Below are positions 32,650 through 45,000 of a stretch of DNA of 64,000 nucleotides, piece after piece. Every line of letters begins with the position of its first letter. Position 1 is the first letter of the stretch. The stretch comes from Massospora cicadina. Lineage: Eukaryota > Entomophthoromycota > Entomophthoromycetes > Entomophthorales > Entomophthoraceae. Made by a program: the position numbers and the translations under genes. The stretch is from contig JAKSZP010013313.1 of the NCBI GenBank assembly GCA_022478985.1, positions 62,001-126,000 on the forward strand, in the 5' to 3' direction. The notes under the pieces were generated by a model that saw only the letters and a program-made list of their open reading frames with translations, was not told the origin of the DNA and made no database searches.

Positions 32650-35600
32650 AAAAGGTCTTGTGATGGATATATTTTCACTGGCAATTGTTCACCTGAGAGG
32701 ATGTATTGCATCATGGATTAATACTTTTTGAACAAGGCGCATTCATAATATCAGTGGCTGATATCTGCTTCCAGTTCAGTGCATATGGAGCAATCCTTGT
32801 GCGGGTAGTCCAGTCTGTTATGCTTACTGTATTTGAACGCACGGTGTAGGATCTGCCAGGTGACTGACCATTGCTTTGCCATTTCTAGTTAGGAGTTGAG
32901 GCCTTAAATGAACTCCTTTGTTTGGTAGTTAGTGTTGTGGCCTTCAGCTGATCAGCCATTAAAAATTTGTGGTTGGGCAGGTGGGTTGCATGCAGATTTC
33001 ATAAGTGGATCCCATATTTGATCAGGGTCATTTTGTAGCAAATTTTAAATAACTTGGAGGCATACTTATAGGGTGATTCAATTTCGCTCCTCTCAGTTTT
33101 CTGCAGAAATTATTGCGGAATTATGGGCTTCAACATCCCTGTGGATTTGGTCAGCATCCTGATCTAATGGTTCGAATGACCAGCTGCCCAGGTGCACTGC
33201 CAAATTGCACAGTCACCAGTAATATGGGCTGCCTTTCTGGGAAGGCATTTGTGGGTGGTCCACCATCTATTTGTGCAGTGATCTTGGGGAGATTGTCTCC
33301 AGGAGGCCCTGGACTCTAGCCCAGTTCACATTCCATGCTAGTGTCAGGCAGCGCATATGCATCTGTGTTAACCTAAGTAACTATTTGGCCCAGATCCACT
33401 GAGCGTGGGATTCAAAATACAGAAGGCCCATGTCCCCTTTGCTCTTTGGTTTAAACAGGGTCTCTAGGGCTACCAGCGCCACTTTTGCCTAAAACCATAG
33501 GAAGGTTCATAGCATTGTCCTGTTTCTTTTCTCTAGGTTCAGGCTCATTAGCAGTACATGGGTTACATGCCATAGCTTGAAGAAGATGAATACGTTGACA
33601 GCCAGCACTTTCTTCTTGAGGCATAGTCTTGCCAATTTCCAGCAGGCCATTTGGTCTAACAGACTTGATAGTACCTCTTGTTCAGTTTCCAGTACCGCTG
33701 GTCCTTTATAATTGAAGAGTATCCCAAGGTATAAGATCATCTGTGAGTTCTGGATTGTGTTGTTTCAGTCAGCGGGCTGAATTTTGGTATGCTGATCTTC
33801 ATTACTGAGGTTTTTTCCAAATTGATCTTTTCATTTGAAACTAACTGTTATAGGTCCAGGAGCTCCTTGGTGCCCTGAAGGTCAGTTGGTGAACTAATAC
33901 CTACTAATGTATCATCTGCAAAGGCGGAAGTTTTCTATGCATTTGGTTAGGGTGGACTAGTCCCAGAGTTTTGTGTCTGCTTCAGCCAATAAAACGTTCA
34001 CTGTAAAGTTAAACAGATTTGGCAACATGGGATTGCCTTTTCAGAGACCCTGCTCAACTGAAGTATTGTTGGTTACACCATTAGCGATGCTTACTCTGGT
34101 GATCAGGCCCAAGTACAGCGTTGATATCATGATCTAAAACATTTGTGAATACCAGCCGCCTGTAGCGCCGTGTGTAGGAAGGACCAAAATACCTTTTCAT
34201 AGGCATTCTCCATATTGAGGAACATGAAGTAGCCTTGTTTGGTTCCCCACATGCCCTGGAGCACGTTTTGGACTGTACCAATACTGTTCCAGATGTTTTA
34301 GCCCTTGATAAACCCGTTTTGGGCCTTATGGAGAGTTCATGGTGCCATTGCCATTAGCAAATTTGACAAGGTGAGCGTGAGAAGCATGTAATCAGCGTTA
34401 GATGGTGCTTTTGGGCGTCAGTTCTGGAGTTGGCGTTGAAGTCCCTTTTTTACAAGAGTAAAATTTGGGTCTCCTGGCCTCCCGGCATCTGTTGTCCATT
34501 TTGCAGACAGTGGTTGAAGAGAGATTTGAGATCCAGTGCAATGCGATTTCAGAATGTGCTGTAAACTTCCACTCACATGTTATTTGAGCCCAATGCTTTT
34601 ATCTTCATCAATTCTTTTAGTGCTCGTTTGACTTCATCAATTGAGATGTCAGTGGACAAGTTAGGAACATCTTCTGGCGTACAGGCCATGAATGCCAGCT
34701 TAGCCAGGTCAATCAGGGCATCTAAGGCCATATTGCTTATCTCTTGGTGGCGGAATAGCTCGCCATAAAATCATTCAAAATTTGCTCTTGATTATTTCTG
34801 AATCCGTTGTTACTTCCCCTGTCAATGTATCTACCTCACGTATACTAGCCTTGGTTTGAATTTCCTTGAGGTTTGCCAGGCCCTCTTTAGTCATCATCAC
34901 CACTATGCTCTGGTACTAGCAGGTAGCATCAATCCATCACTCCAAGTCCTGTTTAGACATTAAGGACTGATACTGTTTGAGTTGTTCAGTACTTGTTCCA
35001 CCATTCTTCACTGTCCCATGAGGAAATTTTTAAATTCTCCAGTGCATCTTTCAGCTGCTTTGTGGCGGCAGCTCACTTGTAGGTAGTCCCTTTCTTATAC
35101 TTTATACTATCATGCCTAATTTTTACTTTGATCCAGACCCATCTTTCCAGAGGGTCTATCTCTAGGTGAAAATTCAGATACATGACCAGTCGATCAAGTC
35201 CAGCTTCATTTGTCTGTGCCACTCCCCATCCCTCAGCGTGGGTGGTGCCAACTGCCATTCTTGGTTCCTTGGGGGTTCATCAAGATCAATGTCCACATGG
35301 ATGATCATATGGTTGCTCTCAGCATTTATGGAGACCACGCTGTTGAACATCAGCGGTTTGAGATCAGACAATACCAAAATGTAATCCAGGCGTGAACTGA
35401 TCTGTGGGGGATCTGGCGGAGTCATATGACCACCTCGTTAGGTTGGCCAGATTGTCATCCTCCTCATTAATCGTGAGGCACATCCCCAATTTGACTAGGT
35501 ATTCTTGCATATCATCAGCCTTATGGTTAAGACTTTCAATTGTTGGTAATGTATCCCAAATCACGTTCATCCAACAGTTCAGGTCTCCTGCTATGACCTT

Positions 35601-36110
35601 CATCGCCTAAGTTGGCACTTTTGATAAACAATTCCAAAAAATTTGGTGTTTGTGTGGCTTTGGCGGGGTGTAGACAGCCACTACACAAAGGCTTTTCTCA
35701 GTTTCCCTATTTTTAGAGGTTGCTATTAAGATCCTTCCTGCGTAAGTTTCCTCAACGAATACCAGGACTATTGCCTTGTCCAGTGTGACAATCACCACTT
35801 GATCCATCCAGAGGGCTTGACACCCTATTCGATGGGACCATGGGGTGTTCATTGCATTACAGTTTGAGCTCAGCGCCATCTCCTTTTGGTTACCTGCTTG
35901 TGTTTCCAATTAAAATTAGGTTGATATTATTATTTGTTTAAAGTGATGAGGCTTACGCCTTTTCATCTGTATGCTTGCCATCCCCTGAGCATTTGTAGTT
36001 GCAATCTTCATTTCTGGATGCCCAATCCATGGTATGAGGTTTAAAATTATTTTTGGGTTGTTCATGAAGTTGTGGGTGAAATTTTGGTTACTGGTGGATG
36101 GTGTTGCCAA
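32650..36110 (-). pseudogene. LINE B ORF2: endonuclease and reverse transcriptase
   Basis: Minus-strand order: endonuclease start MKIATTNAQGMASIQMKRR near 36015; CVVAVYTPPKPHKH; VIAGDLNCWMNV near 35590; ARSPTDQF near 35400. The RT part follows from about 34800, with SIDEVKRALKELMKIKALGS near 34620 and the catalytic SAFADDTLVGIS at 33900-33930 (FADD 33911-33922). A thumb-like segment lies at 33507-33740 and a Cys-containing C-terminus near 32760 (ISATDIMNAPCSKSI). Many frameshifts and stops. The RT is too diverged from LINE A/C to be the same family; the clade is not determined. Confidence 0.8.
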
Positions 36111-36275
36111 GGTTGGGCAGGGGGTAATATTTAGCTTTTGGGGTCAGTTGGTTAGTACTGGTATAATATCATTGGGCTTTTTGTTCACTGAGAATTCAAA
36201 CTCCCTCCCCATCTTGTCATGTTTACATGACCTGATAATAGGCACCACCCCAAATACAAGACTGGGTGGCAGGAG

Positions 36276-37072
36276 TGTCAGACATTCACTTTCTTGACCT
36301 AGGAGAAAGAATGTTGGAGGTATAAGTGCTTCTGAATCTGCTACCATGATTGGCCCATCACCAGCCCAAACTTTGAATGATATTGTAGTTATTAATGATA
36401 TGAGTACAAAAGGTGAAAAGACCTTAGTGGATTCTTAGTGGAATCCTGACTATCGGAGAAATAAGGATTATAATCAAAATTGGCCTAAAAAGATAAAAAC
36501 TAATTGTAGGATTACTCTGACTTCTTGCCAAATCTGAGGTGTTCAGTAATGCATGTATCCGAACCTCCACGAGGTAAAAAGATTTTACCCATCAATGATT
36601 GGGTGCGAATGAACAAATCATTACCACTCAGATCTGAGCCCTCCCAAGGTGTGACAATTCTACTCAATGATGATAGGGTAAGGATTAGCCAATCATTTCA
36701 CACGAGTCAGCTCACTGCTGAGGTGAAAAGATTTTACTCAAAGGTGATTGGATACAATACATCAAATTGTTACCACACGGGTCAGTTTTTCCCCAAAAAA
36801 ATTTTATCTTCAATCTGATAGGCTAAAAGCCTATATTCTCTAATTTGGAGGACTGAGCTTTGTATTCTTTTGCCTCAAATATCGATGGTTTTGAAATCCA
36901 AACTAGTTTAAATAGGAAAAACTAGTATTGAGAAAAGGACCTTTTCTGGTTTTTCCCTGCCTATATAATAAAAAACATAAAAAACCATAATATGTATTAT
37001 TTTATACTTTTATTAAAAAGTTAATATTTCACTTTCTTAAATTATTTGTAGCATCCATTAGCGGATCCCACA
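36276..37072 (+). repeat. E3 5' LTR
   Basis: 797 bp, TGTCAGACATTC...GATCCCACA. Differences from the 3' LTR concentrate at CG/TG/CA sites. Confidence 0.96.
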
Positions 37073-37075
37073 AAT

Positions 37076-37093
37076 TGGTGCTCACTACAGGGG
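37076..37093 (+). other. Primer-binding site of E3
   Basis: TGGTGCTCACTACAGGGG, three bases after the LTR. Confidence 0.92.
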
Positions 37094-37133
37094 ATGATCC
37101 CCCTGAATACTTCAATAAAGTATTAAAAAAGTA

Positions 37134-38861
37134 ATGGAGGCTGCAAACGTGAGCAGCTCTCCTGGATTCTGACTAGTTGCTCTTAAGAAGCAACTAGCTA
37201 GCTTTTTCTCCCGTCTCAAAAAGCTAGAGCAACAGTCTATTGAACCATTGGGAGTGAGGCCACCTAGGCCTATCCTCTCTGCAACATCTGCAGCTTCAGC
37301 GCAACGTAAAGCAGAGATCCCTACTGAGGGTTCTCTTTCCACTCAGCCAACAAGTGCGTGCCCTAGGGGTATATCCCCCATTTCAGTTACAACCTTGCCC
37401 ATGGTTGAGAATACCTCGGGGGCCAACTCTGAGGGTGATTACGATGATGCTGGGTATTACTTATTAGGAGCTCCTGTGGAAGTGGAGGTCCCTGATCGCC
37501 TAAATGCTGAAGGAGTAGATGAAACCACCATACCTGAGGAAACTTACCTCCGCCAAGTTATAGGTTGTATGGAAACTATTGAGACAGCCAGCGATGCTGA
37601 TCAGCTCCTATCAAGTCTAATTCACCCTTTACAGCGAAGGCATACCATGCAGTCTATTATGGAGACTCACCCTGAGACCGCCCACAAATTAACCTCCACT
37701 TTTCATCTCAAGGAGGTCTTAGTGCTATCGGCCAACTCTGGAAGCACACTTACCAAGGTTGAAGTAGTTGTTCACAAAGTCCAGGTAATGGCTATCCTGG
37801 ATATAGGTTCTCCAGTATATGTAATTTCATCTTGGCTGATGAAAAAGATTAAATTGATGCCTGACTTGGATTGTATCAAGGAATTTGGAACTGCAGGCCC
37901 AAACAACACCCACGCTCTTGGCGCTTACTCCTCTCTTCCCATACGCGTTGGGAAGCTTATCCTATCAGCCCCTGCTGTGGCCTTAGATAATAACTCCTAT
38001 GATATGCTCATAGGTACTCAATTTATGATCAAATATGACAGCATCATCAACCTGAAGCAAGGGTTCCTATCTTTAATGAACTATGAAGTTCCATTAATCT
38101 TATCAAACAAAGAACCCGTCAAGAATGACTACACCTGCTTGTTTGAATACCCCTCTTCCGCTTTGTCATTACATTATGTCACTTCTGGGCGCCACACTAA
38201 GAAATTGCCCGATTCTGTGGAGGCTAGCGATGGTATTCCATTTTATGCAGCTGATGAAGTGGTGATTGAACCAGGTGAACAACGAGTGGTTGATACAAAA
38301 AGCACACTTCAAATCCTGCGTCACTGCTTATTACACCTCTTAAGCATCAATGGAGTTAGCCCTTTTGAGCCTCGGGTATTGCCTGGCCTTTTAGACCCAG
38401 TCTATCAGAGGCCTATTATTCTATTGTTGGGAAACCTCACCAAAAAGGACATAATCATAAAAAAGCATCAGGAGGTGGGCCAAGGGTTTTTACTCCCTGT
38501 GGAGGAAGTTGAACAAATCCACTCTATTGGCTTGATGGCAGATTTAGGCCTGCCCACAGATAACCTAGTATGTACCTTACCAAAAGTCCATATCTCAGAT
38601 GAGCTGACCTCAGATGAGTTGGAGAAAGTGCAAACTCTTCTGAGTGAGTATAGTGATATATTTTTGAAGTCGGACAATTATTATTGCCACATGAAGGGCT
38701 GGTGTCACTCCATCGATGTGGGTGATGCTCATCCCATATGGTCCAAACCTTATCACAAGTCAAAGGTGGAAGAACAACAAATGAGGACGGAACTCACGCA
38801 GTTATTAGACGCGGGGTTATTAGTTCCTTCGCAAAGCCCTTGGTCTTCCCCCTACTGCTAA
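37134..38861 (+). pseudogene. E3 Gag remnant, protease and pre-RT region (Gag capsid deleted)
   Basis: The ATG at 37134 opens a short Gag N-terminus, with a coiled-coil-like FFSRLKKLEQQS, broken by TGA at 37170-37172. The long open frame 37248-38861 then runs straight into the acidic linker EGDYDDAGYYLL that in E0 follows the capsid. The capsid region present in E0 is absent, so this copy carries an internal Gag deletion. The protease motif reads ILDIGSPVYVIS, Ile replacing the usual Thr of DTG. The frame continues to the start of RT (LLDAGLLVPSQSPWSSP), where an indel near 38850 ends it. Confidence 0.88.
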
Positions 38862-39509
38862 TTAAGAAAAAAAACGGAGGTCACTGGGTAGTTATGGACT
38901 ACTGCAGGTTAAACAATCTCACAAAAAAGGATAGCTATCCTATCCCGCGCATTGACGATGCCCTGGCCCAGCTCTCAGGCTCAAATTTTTTTCTCTGCCA
39001 TGGACTTGGCCAGTGGTTATTGGCAAATGGATCTATCTCCCCAAGACCAGGAGAAATGCGCTTTGATATGCAGTGAAGGTCTTTTCCAACCCACGCGATT
39101 ACCCCAAGGGTTGTGCAATGCACCTGCTTCTTTCCAGCGTGTGATGGATCACATTTTGCAGGATCTCAAGTTAACCTGTGTTATTGTCTATCTTGATGAC
39201 ATTACCGTATTTTCAAAGACCTTCAATGAACACCTTGATCATTTGAAAGAGGTATTCCAACGCTTACGACGCTCAACTATCAAATTAAAGCCTTCAAAGT
39301 GTTCATTCTTCCAAAAGAAATTAAACTTCCTCGGACATACCATTTCTCAAGAAGGAATCCAACCCATACAAGATAAAGTTGAAGCGATTGCCAGAATGCC
39401 TCCCCCCAAAAACCTACGGGATATACAGGTATTTTTAGGGATGATGGGGTATTACCATCAATTCATCCTAAGTTTGCTCAACTCAGTGAGCCCCTTGTTC
39501 GTTTACTAA
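38840..39509 (+). pseudogene. E3 reverse transcriptase
   Basis: RT blocks on the plus strand: LLIKKKNGGHWVVMDYCRLN (38850-38930), KKDSYPIPRIDDALAQL, FFSAMDLASGYWQMDLSPQD, GLFQPTRLPQGLCNAPASFQ, the catalytic VIVYLDDITVFSKTF (YLDD at 39189-39200), and the thumb and connection segments CSFFQKKLNFLGHTISQEGI and VFLGMMGYYHQF. All catalytic aspartates are present. Frameshifts near 38850, 38980 and 39490 separate the RT from protease, split its fingers and detach it from RNase H. It synthesises cDNA in intact relatives. Confidence 0.92.
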
Positions 39510-40020
39510 AAAAGAATATCCCTTTTCAATGGGGCACTGAACAGAAGGCCGCCTATGAAACAATGAAGTTGCTGCTGCAAGAACGGCCTATTCTAAGGCA
39601 TCCTGATTATGGAAAACCGTTTATTTTGTTTACAGACGCCTCAGACTACGCCGTCGGGGCCATTCTAGCCCAACTGGATGAAAAAGGGGTAGATCATCCT
39701 GTCTCATATTTTAGTAAAATGTTATCAAAGGCAGAACGCAACTATAGTGTTACCAAAAAGGAGTGTCTCGCCATTCTACTCGCAGTGAAGCATTATCGCC
39801 CTTTTTGTATGGGACCTCTTTCACTGTGATCACGGACCATGCCTCTTTGAAATGGTTGCATAACATGAAGGACCCTACGGGGCGCTTAGCTCGCTGGGCT
39901 CTAAAGCTCCAGCATTATGATATGAAGATCAAACACCGCGCTGGAACCTGCCACATGAACGTTGATGGGTTAACTCAGCTGCCCATTCTCCACCTAGATA
40001 ATAGTGAAGCGGAGCGGCTG
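39510..40020 (+). pseudogene. E3 RNase H domain
   Basis: Frames 39563-39829 and 39763-40164 give FTDASDYAVGAILAQLDEKG, HPVSYFSKMLSKAERNYSVT, KKECLAILLAV, then VITDHASLKWLHNMKDPTG and ARWALKLQHYDMKIKHRAGT with HMNVDGLTQLP. Catalytic Asp (TDAS), Glu (KECLA) and Asp (TDHAS) are present. A single frameshift at about 39800, near GPLS/GTSF, splits the domain. It is the template for recognising the relics at 3825-3955 and 17880-17970. Confidence 0.92.
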
Positions 40021-40164
40021 TATGATCTTATAATGACCCCAAACAGCTGGGAAGATGAGGATGAACCTGTACAGAAGATGTTGGCTTGGCACTCCCATAA
40101 CACAAAAGTAGAAAACGGAAAATTGTATAAACAAGTGGGGGCAAAGTGGTTGCCTTACCTATGA

Positions 40165-41230
40165 CCCTCGGAACGTGTACCTGTCATCCTGGAAGCTCAT
40201 TCAACTTTAGGCCATGGAGGAGCAAAGAAAACCTATGAGTGGATAAAGGATTGGTACTTCTGGGAAGGAATCATGGAAGCTATCATCAAAGTCTTGGATG
40301 CTTGCCTTACGTGTAAGAAGCAGTCTCAATTCAAGACTAGATATCAATATCAGCTGACTACCCCGCAGCAGCCATTCCATACAATAAGTTTGGATGTAGT
40401 AGGGCTGCTCCCTCAAACCACAGGTGGAAACAGATACATTTTGGTAGGCATCAACCACTTCACAAATTGGGTTGAAGCTGTGGCGTTGCCAGCCCAAACT
40501 GCTAAGGCCACTGCCACCTTTCTTCACCAAAATATTTTCACTTGACACGGGTGCCCTCAAGTACTACTCTGAGATAATGGAAAAAACTTCACCTCCAGAG
40601 TAGTCAAAACCTTAGCTGCTTCTATGGGAGCCCAGCAACTGTTCTCAGCTCCATATAACCCCTCAACCAATGGTACAGTAGAGCGAGCCAATGGTACTCT
40701 GGTTTCGATATTACAGAAAATGGATTCATCTGATCCCCTTCATTGGGATCAATATCTCCCAAGCGCGCTTATGGCTTACCAAATTAGCTATCACCGGATT
40801 TTGAAAATGTCCCCTTTCCAAGTTTTGTATGGCAGGGAACCAGGCATACCTGCTCTTCTAGCTAAGGATGTCTTCTCTAGAGGAGAGGAGCCTGAGAAAG
40901 CCATGCAAAGGTTAGCTAACCGCATCATCAGCTTCAATCAGAGGCTATGACCAACTTAGCTAAAATGGTCACTAAAGAAGGCCAAGCTGCCAATGAGCTC
41001 CGAACCCCCTACCCTCTTTCCAAGTGTCAGATAAGGTTTTATATTACCACAATTGCATAACTCCTCGAAGTGGCAAACTTGGACCCATCTGGGAGGGGCC
41101 ATTCATCATCACATATAAGAGAGGAAATGAGTATTCTATAAAGTCTCTGGCCACTGGAATTATCATAAACTGGGTACATGGCCGCTTCCTACAGCCCTAC
41201 ACCCCTCCCAACATTCTTGAGGGGGGCAAT
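40165..41230 (+). pseudogene. E3 integrase
   Basis: Zinc-binding domain with HSTLGHGGAKKTYEWIKDWY and DACLTCKKQSQF. Catalytic core with LDVVGLLPQTTGGNRYIL (first Asp), DNGKNFTSRVVKT (second Asp) and NGTVERANGTLVSIL (Glu). C-terminal GPY/F-like module KLGPIWEGPFIITYKRGNEY. All three catalytic residues are present. The chain is broken by TGA codons at 40162-40164, 40543-40545, about 40572 and 40948-40950, each explicable as CGA to TGA. The GPY/F module sits in another frame (41024-41251). Confidence 0.92.
41219..41229 (+). other. E3 polypurine tract
   Basis: GAGGGGGGCAA immediately upstream of the 3' LTR, the expected site of plus-strand priming. Confidence 0.85.
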
Positions 41231-42026
41231 GTCAGACATTCACTTTCTTGACCTAGGAGAAAGAATGTTAGAGGTATGAGTGCTTCTGAATCTGCTACCA
41301 TGATTGGCCCATCACCAGCTCAAACTTCAAATAATATTGTAGTTATTAATGATATGAGTACAAAAGGCAAAAAGACCCTAGTGGATTCTCGGTGGAATCC
41401 TGACTATCAGAGAAATAAGGATTATAATCAAAATTGGCCTAAAAAGATAAAAACTAAAAATAGGATTACTCCAACTTCTCGGCCAAATCTGAAGTGTTCA
41501 GTAACGCACAGATCTGAACCTCCACGAGGTAAAAAGATTTTACCCATTGATGATTGGGTGCGAATGAACAAATCATTACCACTTGGATCTGAGCCCTCCC
41601 AAGGTGTGACGATTCTACTCAACGATGATAGGGTAAGGATTAGCCAATCATTACCATATGAGTCAGCTCACCGCTGAGGTAAAAATTTTACTTGAAAGTG
41701 ATTGGATACAATACATCAAATTGTTACCACACGGGTCAGTTTTGCCCCAAAAAAAATTTATCTTCGATCTGATAGGCCAAAAACCTATATTCCCTAATTT
41801 GAAGGACTGAGCTTTGTATTCTTTTGCCTCAAATATCGATGGTTTTGAAATCTGAACTAGTTTAAATAGGAAAAACTTTTATTGAGAAAAGGACCTTTTC
41901 TGGTTTTACCCTGCCTATACAATAAAAAACATCAAAAACCATAATAAGTATTATTTTATACTTTTATTAAGGAGTAAATATTTCACTTTCTTAAATTATT
42001 TGTGGCATCCATTAGCGGATCCCACA
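41230..42026 (+). repeat. E3 3' LTR
   Basis: 797 bp, same termini as the 5' LTR; followed by target duplication AGGAG at 42027-42031. A homopurine run and AATAAA at about 41919-41925 may serve as the polyadenylation signal. Confidence 0.96.
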
Positions 42027-42031
42027 AGGAG

Positions 42032-45000
42032 GTTCAGAAGGTTAAACTTCAGGCTCTTCATGACCTCAAGCACACCTTGAACCAACGCTGAGTACAAGCC
42101 AAATATTCCCAGGTTGGTACAAGTGAGGTGTAGAATGCCCAGCCCCTTGTTTCAGCTCAGGCGTTAAAGTGGACAAGCTATTTAATGAATGACGATGGGA
42201 CAATCCCATTAATTGGGGAATAGGGATTTGAAACCCATTGCATTTATGAAATTATGAGCTTGGGTTGGATACAACTTCAATCAATCACTAGAGTGAGGAC
42301 AGTTTTAAAGTTTTCTACCCTTTCAGATGGAAGCATGTGCCTATTGGAGCACCAAGGCTTGGGACTACTTCCACTGACCCAGAATTTCCCCAAGATTGTT
42401 AAGTATGTTTGCTCGGGACCAACGTTCCTCATTGTTTATCTTTTCCAAATAAACCCCATATTCATTTTAAGTTTTTTCAGTATGTGGACTTGGGCGCACC
42501 TGTGCGCGGACCTCATCAAGAAAGTCTTGTGAAGTGTTAGCCATTTTGTTTTATTTAAAATCATCACAACCTCAGGTATACCACTGGTTCTACCAGGTTC
42601 CTTCCAAACCTGGTCACCAGTGCACTCTAACACTGTATCAAACTCTGTTATTCAATACCCTTTGGTCCACTGCCAAGTTTTGAAGCTTGCCTGAATTATC
42701 ATTATTTTCACATTGTTCAACACCCTTGCCCTAATTCTCTATTGCTCAAGCACCCTCTTCTGGGCTATTTTCATATTAATAACGATTACTAGTTCCCTTG
42801 CGTTGGTCATGTGCACTGAGCACAACCACGCAGTGTTTTGGAGAGTTATGGACACTCTACTGACACATCTCCCTTTTGGTGGATAATGAGGATGGTTTTA
42901 TTACCAGCTCCAGGGGCTCCTTTGTCCCTAATGGTGGTGCAGTAAATTCCCCCTCAACCGTCAATTGGTTTCCCGCCCTGTCATTAGGTTATTTGATGGA
43001 ACTAGTTATTTGTCAGGTTTTGATCTGTCAACTTTGCCAACTTCAGTGACACAGTTGTTTGTTTGGCATCTCCTCAGGTTTATTTGCTGACAATTTCTGA
43101 GTTGACTTATTGGGCTTTGATTTTGATGTATCAGATTCTTGTGCTGACCGTCCCTTTTGGGGGATTTTTTGGGGTTTGCCTTCTGTCAATGTTCTAATTC
43201 CAGATTGTCCACTCTGCCTGGGATGGGTGTGGTGCAATTGGTTTGGCTCATTCCTTTGTCCATTTTGTAGGATTTGGGATTTAGGTTCATGAAGGGCTTG
43301 TCATCCACTTTGGGGCTTTTGGCCACATCTCGCTCCCATGCTTCGCTATGGGCAAAGTCCAACTCCTGTTGTTGGCACTTCAGATCTGTGACCTCTGTTA
43401 GGTTATGCGGAATCCATTCCTTGGCCTTTGGTTGAAAGAAGGTTTTTTCCCAACTTTTTGTGACCTCACTGACAGGGTTATATTTGTACTTGTGAGGGTT
43501 CTTCCCTTTTTGATGGTAGCATTGGGCCATTGTGTGGCTAGTCTGGTAGCAGGACTGGCACACTTGTTTTTCATCCTCTTGCTCAATGTATAAATCTCTA
43601 CTTAAACTTGGCAGGTAGATAAAATGGAGTAGGGAGATATTGTTCAGTTTCATCCATGGCGCCAGTTTGTAGAGCGCTTCAATGGTTTAAAGGTGAAGGC
43701 ATTTTGCAATAGAATCGCCACCAGCTTGCTAAAATAATTGTACTTCTCTATGATACAATAGTCCAATATGGATCATTTCATTCACTCATTCCCTCTCTCA
43801 ATCAGCAAGGAGATTTTGGAATGTCACCCATTGTGCAGTCTGTTTTGCGTATCTAAATGGTTCTGTTTATGAGTAAACTCCATATATTTGATACTGATCT
43901 TGAGGAGTTTTTTATCTAGTTTGCCTGTGATTGCTATGTCAAAGTAGCCCCATTCTGGTACCCAATGGTGGTCAAAATCCCTCCTGTCAGCACCTCATCA
44001 AGTTCTTGATAAATTAACATTATCAAGTCAGACCACTCCTCCACCTCCACCAGCTGCAATAAGATTTGGATTGCATCCTTCAAATTCAATTTGGGCACCT
44101 GGCAGTCCATGAAGCCGCCGTTGATCAGTTTGCAGATGTATTCAATATGGCTCCCCGCCCTGTTCCATGTGTTTTTGTCAGTTTGAGCTGCCACTGCACT
44201 GTATGACTTGGATTTTGGATTTGGCTTGGGTACCTCAGTTGGGTCTTCTCTTTCATTATCCAACTTACCAATTTGTCAAGGCTAAAGCCCCCAAATTAGA
44301 GGAATGCCTCATTCTGGCATATGCTAATTCCTCATTGGTTAATGCTCTGGCCATTTGTGTGCTGATCTCTAGGTTCTGCCATTCAAGGGCATCTGTCAGT
44401 GAAAATCCCAGTTGGTACAATAGGAGGGCTGATTCCAGCCTGAACGTTGGGAGCAGGTACTTTTGGAGGTCTTCCAGCATAACTGAACTACGCTGGAACC
44501 AGTCCCTTACCATTACACTGTTCCATCCGGCATCTGTAAAAATGGTACCATGGCAGCCAGTACTCCCACTTTGCACCATTAGAAGGCTTCAGATGAGGTG
44601 AATCCTTTGGCAGCATATGGAGCAGATACCGATGGTTCCAGAAAGGATTGTTTTCAGTCCCAGACGGTTTTGATTTGGATTCCTGCTTTAAGCCATTTCT
44701 GGAACAGATTAGCAGTTATAACCCCTTTCATCGCTGTTGCCACCTGTGGTGAAATCTGATGTTCCATCCACAGTTGAGCTGACATGGGGGTGAACCCTGT
44801 GGAACTCCAGACTGCAGCTTTGGCCAGTGTGGCAACATCACATCAAAGTTTCAATTTTGTGATAGGGAACATCTAGCAAAGAGAATTTTGTGGATCAGCT
44901 TTGTCACTCCCAGATCCACCTTTCTCAAAATTGATCAATACTGTCCCCCATGCGGAACTAGTACTTCATTTCCAATGGGGTGAACCCATTGGTGGACCAG

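Larger units (their letters stand above)
36271..42031 (+). mobile_element. Full-length Ty3/Gypsy retrotransposon E3 with target duplication
   Basis: Element 36276-42026 (5751 bp), flanked by AGGAG at 36271-36275 and 42027-42031. LTRs are 36276-37072 and 41230-42026, both 797 bp with TG...CA ends. Inside are a primer-binding site, protease, RT, RNase H, integrase and a polypurine tract. The capsid part of Gag is missing (compare E0). The in-frame stops noted are nearly all TGA. With equal-length LTRs, it is the least decayed LTR element here. Confidence 0.97.

Noticed and set aside
33165..33185. B-box-like GGTTCGAATG, possible tRNA gene
   Set aside because: No acceptor stem, A box or anticodon arm around it; it lies inside LINE B ORF2.
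36276..42026. Classical repeat-induced point mutation (RIP)
   Set aside because: Differences between LTRs are not predominantly CpA to TpA; CpG-derived changes prevail.
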